DNA of 64,000 bases from Populus alba. Its lineage: Eukaryota; Streptophyta; Magnoliopsida; Malpighiales; Salicaceae. The stretch covers positions 1,922,001 to 1,986,000 of the forward strand of contig NC_133291.1 in assembly GCF_005239225.2 (NCBI RefSeq). The letters run 5' to 3'. The notes under the pieces were generated by a model. It did not search any database, was not told where the DNA came from, and worked only from the letters and a program-made list of their open reading frames with translations. The translations under genes were made by a program, and so were the position numbers. Below, one piece after another: positions 20,018 to 32,042 of this stretch; the first letter of the stretch is position 1; the number at the start of each line of letters is the position of its first letter.

Positions 20018-21827
20018 ATTATTGCTTCACCAGAAGGTAAATTTCCATCATTTGATTAGTACCTGGACAAGTAGAAAGGATGGCAGTGAGGAGGCAACCC
20101 TGTGTTGCACATTCTCGTTTCTGAGAGCTTCATGTTACACTCACAAAATACAAGCATATATGGGCATGCCTATCTCTTACAAGCTGGATTTTCTGCTTAC
20201 ACAGAATAAATAAGTTGCAGTATCTAAGAGAGCATTTACAGATGGTCCATTAATTTGTCAATATTAACTATGCCAAGAAATAATTAATGTAGTGCAGGTC
20301 TGTGATCAGGAGAACAGAGTGCCAATGAAATACTTGAGGATCCAAAGGAGAATAGATTCCAACATTTAAATATGTTGTCACATGAACTTGTTTTAAGTTT
20401 CAATATGTCACGGCCTGTTTTCAGTTTAGAGTGCCTTGCTAAACCCGGCATACTAGTATTGCCCAAGTTGTCGGGAGTCTAATAAATTGCCATATTTATT
20501 TCCTCTAGGTTTAGTTATACACAAGATCTAGTTAGTCTTAGAGATCCATGTTATGACTATAAAATTTATATCTTAAAATTATTGACATAATCTATTCATA
20601 TTAGAAATAATTATTTTCTTATACCTATATTTTGTATAAAAATTCTTCCAATAGCCTACATATATTTTTATGTTATTAATGTTCATACATGATATGTAAG
20701 GGATATTTATTACTTATTAATGATATGCAAGATATATTTGTTCCTTATTAATATCATCAAGTAAAAATAACTCTTTTGTCTCTTCATTCCACCAAAACGA
20801 TAATGTTTAAAGAGTATAAATATCTCTTGAATTATCCTAGTAAAAGATTTATTTTTTTCTATCCTACAAGCTTAAATATCTTAATTCTTAGAGCATTAAT
20901 AACATAAAAACAACAATAAACACTCTTATTCTATGAATTTAAAGTTTTTTTTATTATTTATTACAATTATCATTTAAAGTTATTGACTATATTATTATAG
21001 GATTTGTAAATCCTATTGGTAAGGACTATTTGTAGATATTAAGACTTTTTTTTATTGATTTTGTACTTTTTAAGCTAAAAAAAATATTGAGATGAATATT
21101 TAATTAGGGAGTGTCCAAACATCAAATAACTTTATTCATTGATGAGTGTATTGAATTCTAGTACATCATTACTATCAATACATGCATAAGCTTTTCCATT
21201 AAAGGCTTGAAAAGGAGAAATTGAACGATTTACGTTTTGTTTTGCCAGGTCCCAAACAAGTAGGATTATTGGCGGGTGAAAAGGAGGCTATTCCTTCATT
21301 TTCTTTGAAACCTAACATTTTCTCGAACCAATTAAAATTGCACGGGACTTGGCATCATATAGTGATGTAGGTCAGTAGGTGGCTCAGAAAAGCCTTTATA
21401 GTTCTGAACAATTAGTCTGTGGATGTGGATTTGTTATCTATAGATCACAAAAAAAAAATCCTATCAGACTTGTTTATGGATCGATATAACAGAGTTAAGT
21501 AAAAAAAAGAAGATATGTTCACTTCAGACCAACAACTTGACATAAAAATGACATAATTTTCTATTCAACCGATAGATTAGACTTAGTTTTTATTAAATGA
21601 TTCTATAATCTCAGTTTTATAGGAGGCCCGTCTAACTGTAACTAGCCATGGAAGACCCTTAAATTTCTCCCTTTTAAGAACTCACTCGTGGCTCTCTCTG
21701 TCACCTTCTTATTCAATTCAAAATATCTCTCTCAAAACCGAACCTTTCTGCATAGCATTGCTTAATCAAAACAAACAATATATTTGGCTTTCAACTTTGG
21801 TGTCCCCTACCGGCGCCTTTCATTGTT
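20018..21827. other. 3' flank of copy 2 and AT-rich intergenic DNA
   Basis: 20018-20440 matches the 3' flank of copies 1 and 3, including a putative 3'-UTR intron at 20037-20297. It lacks about 40 bp near 20370 (the segment reading GGTTGAAGAATTGG in the others). Homology stops at about 20441. The remainder is AT-rich with no supported gene. Confidence 0.5.
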
Positions 21828-22007
21828 ATGTGGGCAAAATGTGGGTATTTGAGCAATGCTCGAATCCTGTTCGATGAAATTCCTCACAGAATATTTCAAC
21901 AGGGCGTGTCCAAATCACAATGCGGTGGTTGTCTCTTAAGGTCAATGACTTCTACAATCGAAAGATTTTTTATGCAGAGATTTTTCCTACCCAATGAACC
22001 CCACAAT
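21828..22007 (+). pseudogene. Pentatricopeptide-repeat (PPR) gene fragment
   Basis: The frame begins MWAKCGYLSNARILFDEIPH, a close match to the PPR signature (YAKCGxLxNARxLFDEMPxR) of PLS-type organelle RNA-binding proteins. After PHR the family match is lost and a stop comes 60 codons in. No neighbouring PPR repeats were found. The same decayed sequence forms part of the leaders of LRR-RLK copies 1 and 2, so this may be the source or another derivative of that fragment. Confidence 0.75.
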
Positions 22008-23554
22008 TGAAAAGAAGATTAGAAATGGAGGGTGTGAGTTACAGCAGTAATAATTCAACGTTTGCATTTTCACTTTGATTATAAGCTTAATTGTGAAGGT
22101 AAATCTCTTGTGTGCAATTATTTTAGAATACAACTAGATAAGTGACAAGCGAGATGTCATGGGCTTGCATAATTTTTTTAACATAAAAAAAGATGTCAAG
22201 TGAATACAAACATTCTTGAAAACACATACACAAAAAAAATTCTACATCATTAACTCGACTGAATTTAATAGCTTCGCTAATTTAATAATATAAAAAAAAT
22301 AACAACATTAAATAAATTAAAAAAAGGCCAAGAAAACTCGATTTGAGCCTATACAAATTAGCATGCAAAATTTGTAATCTTTTGTGATAACGAGACAACC
22401 CAGTTCAAAGAAAATTAAATAAAATTAAGAAGTTTTATTATCAAATAACTCAATGTTGAAGAGCGAGATAATTCGTATTATTTTTAAAATTAGTGAAAAA
22501 TCATATAAAAAGAATTTTTTTAAAAAAATAATGAAGCTCAATTAATCTCCAAATAAATAAATGCTAAATGATGAAACTAAAAAAAAATATGAACTTAGAA
22601 AAAGGAAGAAAAAAAAACTAAGCAAACCCAAACGAATCTTCTAAATTTATATTTATCTTTCAAACTCACAACTTGTGAAATCTTAGACCTAAGATTAATC
22701 AAGAATTTCAATTCTCAACCAACTTAATATTGAATGATGAAACCAGAAAAAATATGGATTTAATAAAATTTCCAAAGTAAAAAAAATATACAATTAAAAG
22801 AACAATAATCAAATCTAATAAGAAAAAAAATCTAAAGGTAGAAGAAATCATAAAAATTGGTTTTAAATATCATCTCAAATAAAACAAATAATAATTAGAA
22901 CAATGAAGACTAAATCTGACGGGTGAAAAAACTAGAGGATGAAAATGAAAGAAAAATGTAATTTTATAAATTATTACAAATAAAATAAACATGCATCAAA
23001 TATAAAGAAAAAACAAATTGGAGGGCTGCTTTGAAAATTTAAAGGATCAAACCGGAGGTTCGTTGATTACACGTGTCTCTTGAGAATGGAGGGGGCCACC
23101 AAAACGATTCAAATGACGCCCTAGAAGCAACTGTTTGAACACAAACCACCCCAAACATGCTTCCTATATAGTGCAACCTCAACCTACTTGCTGACGCGTA
23201 GTTATCTTTTTTTAAATAATATTTATATTTATTTTATTACTAAAATGCTACTCAATTAACTTGATTATTACTAAAAAAAATGCTAAAAAGATGAAAAAAC
23301 TCCAAAATCCGAGTTCAAAAAACTTTGCTTTTAAGAGTGATGATATCATTTTACTGTGCTGATAAAATATGGAAAGACTTTTGTGTCCTTGTTCAATTAA
23401 AAAATGACTAATGTAATGAGTTATGAGGTTAAGATTATATTACCCCCTTAAAAACATGTTTAATGATTTTTATTTGAAAGGCTGAAATAGTAATTTTATT
23501 AGTCTAATCCATAATTTTGTGTCTTGATATATAAGTAACAATTTTTTTTAAAAT
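22008..23554. other. AT-rich intergenic DNA, no gene
   Basis: A-rich on the plus strand (about 22200-23030), with many short A runs. A second copy of the dispersed repeat found at 12957 lies at 23178-23290. No coding region or RNA gene is supported. Confidence 0.5.
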
Positions 23555-23895
23555 ATTTTCTTTCCTGTTTATTAGCATCCGTATTCTAAAATTTAGCTAC
23601 CACGCATGACTTTTCGCATAATGTGATCAGTTTTCTTGCTAATGATTCAATTCTTTTGAAAAGTACAGGAAATTATTTCTTAGTTGCAACTTGCAAGATT
23701 TAAAGAGCAACTTGCAAAATTCTTTTGAAAAGTGCATTTGCATCGACTTTTTGTTCTATAATGATTAGATCTAAGGGCTTTCTGGGCTCAAAATTCTCCA
23801 TCAAACGTTTGTTCATGCTTGCGGTCCTAACCCTTTGCCCGAAGTCAATCTTAGCAGTTACATCCATCCCTTTCCATCTATATTTGCGGACCTCA
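23555..23895 (+). pseudogene. Junction of two decayed LRR-RLK 5' units
   Basis: 23590-23765 matches the end of the unit at 15115-15335 (AGCTACCACGC, TTTTCTTGCTAATGATTC, AAAAGTACAGG, AATTATTTCTTAGTTGCAA, TGCATTTGCAT). It runs directly into 23757-23890, which matches the start of that unit at 14940 (GATCTAAGGGCTTTCTGGGC, TCCATCAAACGTTTG). The ATG of the first is mutated and no LRR or kinase sequence is present. Confidence 0.75.
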
Positions 23896-24540
23896 CCCGG
23901 ATTATTTTTTATATTTGTTTTATAACATATTCATTTCGTAGCTCAGTTGAGCCTAAGATAACATTTTTTTTTAGGGAACATATGAGCTATCTGATGTGTT
24001 TTTTTCTTAAAAAAAGAGAGGAAGGGGTGGATGAAGGCACACAACCCTGCCTTAGGCACATGAGCCTGGGATTTTTTTTGTAATAAACCATGATTCTTTT
24101 TTTGGCACTTTGTTTTTTTTTTTTTAATTTTTTTAATTTTTTTAAATTTTATTCTTTAATATTAATTTTTTATTGAATTTTATCATTCAATATTAAATTA
24201 ATTATAAATTAATTTTTGTATTTTTTATCATATAATATATATATATATATATAAACAATTCAATTTAATAAAATTTGTAACCATAATTGCGGATTTGATA
24301 GGTTAAATAAAGTGAATTTGATATGTCTTTTTTTTTTTTGGTTTTTTTTTTAAACTTATCTAACCAACAAAATTGTATCAAGACAACTCCCATATCATCT
24401 AATTTAAAACTCAACCAAAACGGAGTAAAGCTGGTATTTTTCAAATTTAAAGTGTTGTATTGCGTTAATTACAATGCTAAGTAATATTTTATCGATCATA
24501 TTATTAATTTTTTACAATCCAAAATTTTTTGGTCCAAGCT
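23896..24540. other. Low-complexity intergenic DNA
   Basis: Contains T-rich tracts (24085-24150, 24327-24352) and a TA dinucleotide tract near 24234-24253. No gene is visible. The open frame 23835-24083 is a chance frame over the decayed leader. Confidence 0.5.
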
Positions 24541-24745
24541 GCTACAAGACCTAAGGGCTTCGTGGGCTCCAGATTTTCCACCAAACTTTTGCTTATGCTT
24601 GCGGATCTAGCCTGTTGTCTGAAATCAATCTTAGCATTACATCCATCCTTTTCCTCTATATTTGTATCAATAGCGCAGCACTGCCAACCAGATGTTTCTC
24701 AATACTAAAGCTCTAAGTTTGCATTAAAAAAAGGAGCTGCGAGGA
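24541..24745 (+). promoter_or_regulatory. Upstream leader of LRR-RLK copy 3
   Basis: It shares CTAAGGGCTT, TTGCGG, GAAATCAATCTTAGCAT, ACATCCATCCTTTTCCTCTA and CAGCACTGCCAACCA with 14940-15110 and, in part, with 23757-23890. It is unrelated to the leader of copies 1 and 2. CCTCTATATTTGTATC (about 24652) could hold a weak TATA element followed by a 5' UTR. Function is inferred from conservation. Confidence 0.55.
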
Positions 24746-27700
24746 ATGAGTTCATGCATATTGTGGCTGCTTTTTTTGCAAATAATACAACTCTCCATTT
24801 CTTTCTCATTACCTACGGGAGGAAATGAGACAGATAGACTGTCCCTGCTTGCTCTCAAGAGTCAAATTACAAACGATCCCGATGGTACGCTGAGCTCCTG
24901 GAATGAATCCTTGCACTTCTGCGAGTGGTCAGGAGTTATATGTGGAAAGAGGCATCGGAGAGTCGTAGAGATTGACCTCCACTCTGCCCAACTGGTCGGC
25001 AGCCTATCCCCACACATGGGCAACTTGAGTTTTCTCAGGATACTGAAACTGGAAAACAACAGGTTCAGCCATAACATCCCACAGGAACTGGGTCGTTTGT
25101 TTCGCCTACGGATTCTGAGCCTTGAGAACAATACATTCGATGGCAAAATCCCAGTCAACATTTCGCATTGCTCGAGCCTCTTGATCCTCTCTTTGTCGGG
25201 CAATAATCTTACTGGCAAACTTCCTATAGAGCTTGGATCGTTATCAAAGCTGCAGGTATTTTTTTTTCAATTTAACTATCTGGTTGGCGAGATACCATCT
25301 TCTTTTGGAAATTTATCAGCTATTATACAAATTTTTGGGGCGTCGAATAATTTGCAAGGAGGAATCCCCAATAGCATTGGCCAATTGAAAAGTTTAAAAT
25401 CGTTCTCTTTTGGTGGAAATAATTTGACTGGTATGATCCCTCCCTCTATATACAATCTTTCTTCTCTCATGCGATTTGCGGTGCCAGTGAACCAACTCCG
25501 TGGGAATCTTCCTCCTGACTTAGGCCTAACTCTTCCAAACCTTGAAATTCTTCTAATGTCTTTCAACCGTTTCAGTGGGTCAATTCCACCAACGTTCTCC
25601 AATGCCTCGACTATAACTGTTATTGAACTCTCAAACAACAATCTCACTGGGAGAGTTCCCGATTTAGCAAGCCTGAGTAAGCTGCGATGGCTGATAGTTG
25701 ATGTAAATTATCTTGGAAATGGTAATGATGATGACCTAAGTTTTCTCCCTCCCCTGGCAAACAAGACAAGTTTGGAAGAATTGTCCATAAATGATAACAA
25801 TTTTGGAGGGTTGCTGCCTAAAATAATTAGCAACTTCTCAGAAAACCTGAAGAGAATGTCATTCGGAAGAAACCAAATACGTGGAAGTATTCCAAGTGGT
25901 ATAGGAAATCTCAATGGCCTGGATACTTTGGGTTTGGAGATGAATCAATTGACTGGTGTTATTCCAAATTCTATTGGTAAATTACAAAACTTGGGTGTAC
26001 TGGCTCTTAGTGGAAACAAAATCTCAGGGAACATTCCATCTTCTATGGGCAATATCACTTCCTTGCTCGAAGTTTATTTATTTGCAAATAACTTACAAGG
26101 TAGAATCCCATCAAGTCTTGGAAATTGCAAAAATTTGCTGATATTGCGTCTTGATCAAAACAATTTGAGTGGATCCATACCAAAAGAAGTAATTAGTATT
26201 CCATCCTCATCAATAATTTTAGTTCTATCTGAAAACCAGTTGACAGGTTCCCTTCCCCTGGAAGTGGGTAACTTAGTGAATCTTGGACGTTTCAATCTTT
26301 CTCATAACAGGTTATCTGGTGAGATCCCCGGAACACTTGGAAGCTGTGTGAGTTTGGAGTTTTTGTATATGGAGGGGAATCTTTTCCAAGGGCCGATTCC
26401 TGAGTCTTTGAGTTCCTTGAGGGCCCTTCAAATTCTCAATCTCTCCCACAACAACTTGAGTGGAAAGATTCCCAAGTTTTTGGCAGAATTTAAGTTGCTG
26501 ACAAGTTTGGATCTTTCATTTAATAACCTTGAAGGTGAGGTGCCTGTCCAAGGAGTCTTTGCTAGGGCGAGTGGATTTTCACTGTTGGGAAATAAAAAAC
26601 TTTGTGGAGGAATGCCTCAGCTGAATCTGTCCGGATGCACATCCAAGAAGTCAAGAAAGCTGAAATCTTCTACCAAGATGAAATTGATAATTGCAATTCC
26701 TTGTGGCTTTGTTGGAATTATCTTGGTCGTCTCTTCAATGCTTTTCTTTTTCTTGAAAGAGAAGAAAAGTAGGCCAGCTTCAGGCTCCCCATGGGAGAGC
26801 ACAATTCAGCGAGTAGCCTACGAAGACCTGCTTCAAGCAACCAATGGGTTCTCCCCTGCTAATTTAATTGGTGCGGGTAGTTTTGGATCTGTGTATAAGG
26901 GAATCCTCAGATCAGATGGAGCAGCTGTTGCAGTGAAGGTATTCAACCTGCTACGGGAAGGAGCATCCAAGAGTTTCATGGCGGAATGCGCAGCCTTGAT
27001 AAACATCAGGCACCGAAATCTTGTAAAGGTTTTAACAGCGTGTTCTGGCATTGATTTTCAAGGTAATGACTTTAAAGCTCTAGTTTACGAGTTCATGGTG
27101 AACGGGAGTCTAGAAGAGTGGTTACATCCTGACGAGGCACACGAGAGAAGAGATTTGAGTCTCCTTCAGCGGCTGAACATCGCAATTGACGTGGCTAGTG
27201 CACTCGATTATTTACACAACCATTGCCAGATTGCCGTTGTTCATTGCGATCTGAAGCCAAGCAATGTCCTTCTTGATGGTGACATGACTGCTCGTGTTGG
27301 CGACTTTGGATTAGCGAGGCTCCTCCCACAAGCTTCCCATCAGCTCGGTTTGGATCAGACAAGCTCCATTGGTTTAAAAGGCACCATTGGCTACGCAGCC
27401 CCGGGTAATATTAGAATTTTCCTTCCATTGTTTACCTTTCAGTTTACAATCTTGGTCTGACTTCATTTGATTTACATTGAAAGCTTCAATTTCTCTGCAT
27501 TATATATGCATATCTAGAGCATGTATTGCCTTCTAAAGACTACTGGCCATTTCTATGTTACATTAAGTTTGGAATGTTCAACTAAATATTTGACTTCTTA
27601 CTGTCCATTTCACGACAAGTATTTGCAACCATTTTATCTGAACTGCAGAGTATGGCCTTGGAAGCGAGGTGTCGCCTTATGGGGACGTGTACAGCTATGG

Positions 27701-28034
27701 CATCCTGTTATTGGAGGTGTTTACCGGAAGGAGACCTACGGATGGCTTGTTTAAAGACGGGCTGAACCTTCATAACTTTGCTAAAACGGCTTTGCCAATC
27801 TCTGTGGCCGAAGTGTTGGACCCAGTACTTGTAGCAGAAGCTGAGGAAACGAGCGGCGATGCCTCTCGTAGGATGAGCCATACTGGAAATCATATGGAGT
27901 GTCTTGCTGCTATTGTCAAGTTTGGAGTGGCTTGTTCTGCAGAATTCCCAAGAGAACGCATGGAAATTAGCAGTGTTGCAGTTGAACTGCGTCGAATCAG
28001 GCACCTTCTTCTGGGACCTCAGACTCATGGGTAG
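24746..28034 (+). CDS. LRR receptor-like kinase copy 3 (EFR/XA21-type, non-RD)
   Basis: Exons 24746-27404 and 27649-28034 encode 1014 residues. The signal peptide (MSSCILWLLFLQ..., about 1-23) differs from copies 1 and 2, and the LRR region is clearly diverged up to about residue 550. From about 26398 onward (C-terminal LRRs, transmembrane helix, kinase, intron, exon 2 and 3' flank) it is nearly identical to copy 2. The CEWSGVIC cysteine pair, [16 protein letters not shown], non-[10 protein letters not shown] and DFG are all present. A 12 bp deletion removes VQIS before DEAHERR in the kinase, and a TAG ends the protein two codons earlier than in the other copies. The likely role is surface immune-type signalling, with a different ectodomain coupled to the same kinase. 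Confidence 0.93.
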
Positions 28035-30600
28035 CGCTAAATTATTGCTGCACCAGAAGGTAAATTTCCATCATTTGATTAGTACCTCGACAAGTAGAAA
28101 GGATGGCAGTGAGGAGGCAACCCTGTATTGCACATTCTCGTTTCTGAGAGCTTCATGTTACACTCACAAAATACAAGCATATATGGGCATGTCTATCTCT
28201 TACAAGCTGGATTTTCTGCTTACACAGCATAAATAAGTTGCAGTATCTAAGAGATCATTTACAGATGGTCCAGTAATTTGTCAATATTAACTATGCCAAG
28301 AAATAATTAATGTATTGTAGGTCTGTGATCGGGAGATCAGAGTGCCAATGAAATTCTTGAGATCCAAAGGAGAATAGATGCCAACATCTAAATGGTTGAA
28401 GAATTGGAATAAGACTTCCCTCGTGGGTTTCACAAGAACTTGTTTTAAGTTTCAAAATGTCACTGCTTGCTTTCAGTTTAGAGTGCCTTGCTGGTATGTT
28501 AGTCTTTCAACTGAATAATTTTTTAGATGAGATATAAAAGTAAGAAAAACATCTCTTATACTTGATCAATTCACAAGCATTAAGGCTCTTCGAGTTGTTC
28601 AGATTTATGTTAGTATAGAAGTTGAACTATATATTATTTGAATCCTAATTATTTTTCAATTCAATTTTCCTTGCAGTAAAATTACAAGATAAAGTGTTGT
28701 AGTAATATTTATTTCAAAAATTGAGAGTAATTAAGAATTTAAATTAAACATTTCATTTTTTTATTATTATTTTAGCTTTAGGATAGGAAGTTTATAATAA
28801 ATCTTATTTTATCAAAAAATCAGACATTGTTGCAAGTTTATAAAAATTATACAAGTTTTGGTTTAAGCATTTTTATAGGTGTAGATTTATTACTATTATT
28901 GTTTAAACACAGCATGAACAATAAACATATATATGATTATAATAATTATGACAACTTATAAATTAGATTGTAATAAGGGAATTAAATTATTAAATAATTG
29001 ATTATACACGAGTAGTCTAAAGACTAAAATTGTGTTCCTCCACTACACGGGGAGATACAACTGGCAGATATTACCATACAGAAATTAACAAGACAACGAA
29101 ACGGACATGCATGCATTTCTACTATTGTTTGAGAATTTTAACATAACTCGGGGGCGGGGCGGGGCGGGGCGGCGCCGGAGGGCATACGCACACAACTACC
29201 TTGAACTGGCGAATTTAATTAGCATTGATCTGTGCCAGGTTTTTGACAGAATCTTGAAGCTCTCATTAAAACAAAACAGGTAAATCGGATGGGATTAGAG
29301 GCATGGCATTTAGTTTGATGTTGACTATCCATGTCTTGCATTTGCTGCTCTGGTCTTGCACAAGTACAATGGCCATTATTTTTTGAAGGCATAGCTACCT
29401 AACCAACAATATCACTTATTAGCATTTATAATAATTTTACTTGATTTGTATCAAATAACCGCCCAATTTAAGAGAAAACTAAAACCGTAAGGTGGAAAGC
29501 AGTGCTGAAGGCAAAAACATGATACTCCTTAACTAGCTGGAACTACCAGAATCATTTGGGCAACTCATGATTCTGATTAGCCTGGATGCAAGCGTTTCTG
29601 GGATTCCATGCCTGGATGCAAGATTTTTCCCATATCAGACATGTCTGGGAGCCAGACATCAGATGATCAATGGCGTTTCTTATTCTGAAACATGGTTAGA
29701 AATTCTCGGAACAGAGAAAGTTAGAGAGGACGTTAACTAACCAGTGTATAGATAGAATAAATTTTATGAATAAGCAATCAACGATTTGCTTCAGTGATTA
29801 TTTAGGTTAATGGAGTGGCTTCGTGACTAATTTTTCCTCCCATTTAATCCCATGAGGTTTCGAATTTGTTTTTAACTTGTGCTAAGAGCTAAATTATTAA
29901 CTTTTATCCCCATATTATCATTTTGAATTTAACTGGGATTTTCCTACTCGATTCGACAAGGGAGAGATTAAAATGAGGATGTTATCTTTTTGACAGATCG
30001 GAAAAATTCATCTCCGTAAACTCTGGAAGGAAAATGGCATAACCCCGGCCAGGCCAGGAAGAGAGAAAACAGAGTGTCAAAGAGACCACTCGGATATGTT
30101 ACAGAGTATCCAAAAAACAAAGTATAACGAATATTGAAAGATACTAAAATAATTAATTATTGGTTAAATGGAACTAATAAATCATTAGAAATCAACTCTG
30201 CTGGTGTATTATTGGTCCCAATACATCATCGTAAAAAGGACACCGAGCATAAATGTTCTGACGGGTTTTTAAATGCATTTTCCTACCCAGCATTGATTAA
30301 AAAGTTAAAATGTTAGGTAAAATTGAAATATGAGTTATGCTATATATTTTTAAAAAGCCCTTTCACAAACTCATTCAAATCCAAAAATTTCAGCTATAAT
30401 TAGTTAAGAGATTTATGTTTTTGAATCTTTTATATATATGTTATGCCATACAGAGAATAGTCTACCAATACAACATTTTAGCACATATCTTAGAAGAATT
30501 AATGGCCGCGCATATACACACCAAATTACCTTGTTTCGATTTAGTTTTAATTATATTTGTTTAAGGAAAAAAAAAAGTAACTTTAAACTGTCTGCACGCT
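28035..30600. other. 3' flank of copy 3 and intergenic DNA
   Basis: 28035-28510 is the duplicated 3' flank, with a putative 3'-UTR intron at 28060-28320. Beyond it the DNA is AT-rich apart from the G-rich island at 29150. Two GCCTGGATGCAAG repeats lie near 29580 and 29611. No gene is supported; the open frame 30134-30316 has no recognisable domain. Confidence 0.5.
29150..29176 (+). other. GGGGC repeat with G-quadruplex potential
   Basis: An uninterrupted run of four GGGGC-type units is followed by GGCGCC. It has at least four runs of four or more G separated by single C bases, which fits the G-quadruplex pattern on the plus strand and the i-motif pattern on the minus strand. It stands alone in strongly AT-rich DNA. 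No gene starts nearby. Confidence 0.75.
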
Positions 30601-30608
30601 TCTACCTC

Positions 30609-30616
30609 TATATAAA
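30609..30616 (+). promoter_or_regulatory. TATA box of BAHD gene 1
   Basis: TATATAAA inside CCTCTATATAAAGCACCAC, 83 bases before the chosen ATG. BAHD gene 3 has the matching CCTCTATATAAC at a similar distance, and the interrupted BAHD gene has a weakened CTCTATATTAAG. Confidence 0.75.
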
Positions 30617-30698
30617 GCACCACGTTGTTCTGGCTATTTCAACAAATAAGTGCCTAGCCACTCGTAATTCAATTCGGCAAAAAAAGAGTCTTGTGAAA

Positions 30699-32042
30699 AT
30701 GAAGGTGGAAGTTCACATCGTTTCAAGAGAACTCATCAAACCATCTTCACCAACAGTTCAGAATAAGAAACCCCACAAACTCTCCCTTTTAGATCAGCTC
30801 ACTCCCGCAACTTATTCAACAGTTATTTTCTTCTACCACATGCACGATGTCAATTCCGATGATATCACAAGAACCAGAATTGATCACTGCAAGAAATCTC
30901 TCTCAGAGACCCTCAACATCTTCTACCCTTTCTCTGGAAGGGTAAGGGATAACCTTTTCATTGATTCTTTCAACGAAGGTGTTCCGTACATTGAAGCCCG
31001 AGTTAATTGCCGCATGTCCGATTTCTTGAAACACAGTGAAATTGAGTCGTTGAATCGCTTGCTTCCATGCCAACCCTTTGCAAAGGAAGATGTGGAAGCA
31101 CCTCCAGTAGCACTTCAAATGAACGTGTTTACTTGTGGAGGAATGGCAGTAGCCGGTGCTGCTTCGCACAAGATCGTGGATGGAGCAACAAGCAAGGCTC
31201 TCTTCTCGACCTGGGCATCTGTAACTCGAGGAGATTGCAATAGTATTAAACAACCTGATCTCGAACAGGCATCCCTCTTCTTTCCACCAAGAAATTCAAT
31301 TCCACAGAACCATGTATCTCTAATGGAAACCTTGTGGTTCACAAAAGGAAATTACATTACAAGAAGATTTGTATTTAGTGCCAAAGCGATAGCCACGTTA
31401 AGGGCTATGGCCACAGCTGGCAGGCCCGACGCAAAGACATCAAGAATTCAAGCGTTGACATGTTTCATCTGGAAATCTTTTATGGCTGCTTCAAGGGCAA
31501 TATCAGGTTCACCAAAACCATCCATTTTGGTTGAAGCAGTCGATCTCCGGTCTCGAACAAAGCCGCCCATGTCTTATGATTCCATTGGGAATGCCTTTTG
31601 GTGGGCAACAGCGCTTGTTAACCCCATGGGAACAAATACAGAGTTGCCTGAATTAGCAAACATGTTGAATGGGGTCACTGCACTCTTTGATAGTGATTAC
31701 ACAGAAACTCTTCAAGGTGAGGATGGGTTTGAAACCATGTCTGAATACTGCAATCAGCTAGAAGAGTTATTTTCTCTCGAAAAGCCGGACATATTTGCAT
31801 TTACTTGCTGGTCTTATTTTGGTTTCACTAAGACCAACTTTGGATGGGGAGAGCCCTCTTGGGTCGGTCTCATGGGAAAAGTTGGCCCTGCATTCAGAAA
31901 TCTCACTGTTCTTATTGAAACCAGAGATAGAAAAGGGATCGAGGCATGGGTCACCTTGGATGAGGAAAGAATGACCATGCTGGAACGTGATCCTGAATTC
32001 CTGGCTTTTGCATCTCCAGATCCCAAGATTTCAAGCCTGTGA
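30699..32042 (+). CDS. BAHD acyltransferase 1 (vinorine-synthase-like)
   Basis: A single exon of 447 residues, the usual BAHD size. The catalytic HxxxDG motif is HKIVDG at residue 157. The structural motif near residue 380 is NFGWGEP, where the family consensus is DFGWG. These enzymes are soluble and transfer acyl groups from acyl-CoA to alcohols or amines of specialised metabolites. The N-terminus (VHIVSRELIKPSSPT) resembles the clade of vinorine synthase and salutaridinol acetyltransferase; the substrate cannot be read from sequence. The ATG at 30699 was chosen because it aligns with the paralogues and lies 83 bases after a TATA box. The frame is open upstream to 30438, but that extension includes the TATA box and cannot be coding. 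No introns are seen. Confidence 0.93.
   Translation: MKVEVHIVSRELIKPSSPTVQNKKPHKLSLLDQLTPATYSTVIFFYHMHDVNSDDITRTRIDHCKKSLSETLNIFYPFSGRVRDNLFIDSFNEGVPYIEARVNCRMSDFLKHSEIESLNRLLPCQPFAKEDVEAPPVALQMNVFTCGGMAVAGAASHKIVDGATSKALFSTWASVTRGDCNSIKQPDLEQASLFFPPRNSIPQNHVSLMETLWFTKGNYITRRFVFSAKAIATLRAMATAGRPDAKTSRIQALTCFIWKSFMAASRAISGSPKPSILVEAVDLRSRTKPPMSYDSIGNAFWWATALVNPMGTNTELPELANMLNGVTALFDSDYTETLQGEDGFETMSEYCNQLEELFSLEKPDIFAFTCWSYFGFTKTNFGWGEPSWVGLMGKVGPAFRNLTVLIETRDRKGIEAWVTLDEERMTMLERDPEFLAFASPDPKISSL

Noticed and set aside
30438..30698. N-terminal extension of BAHD gene 1
   Set aside because: It spans the TATA box and has no counterpart in the paralogues or the BAHD family.
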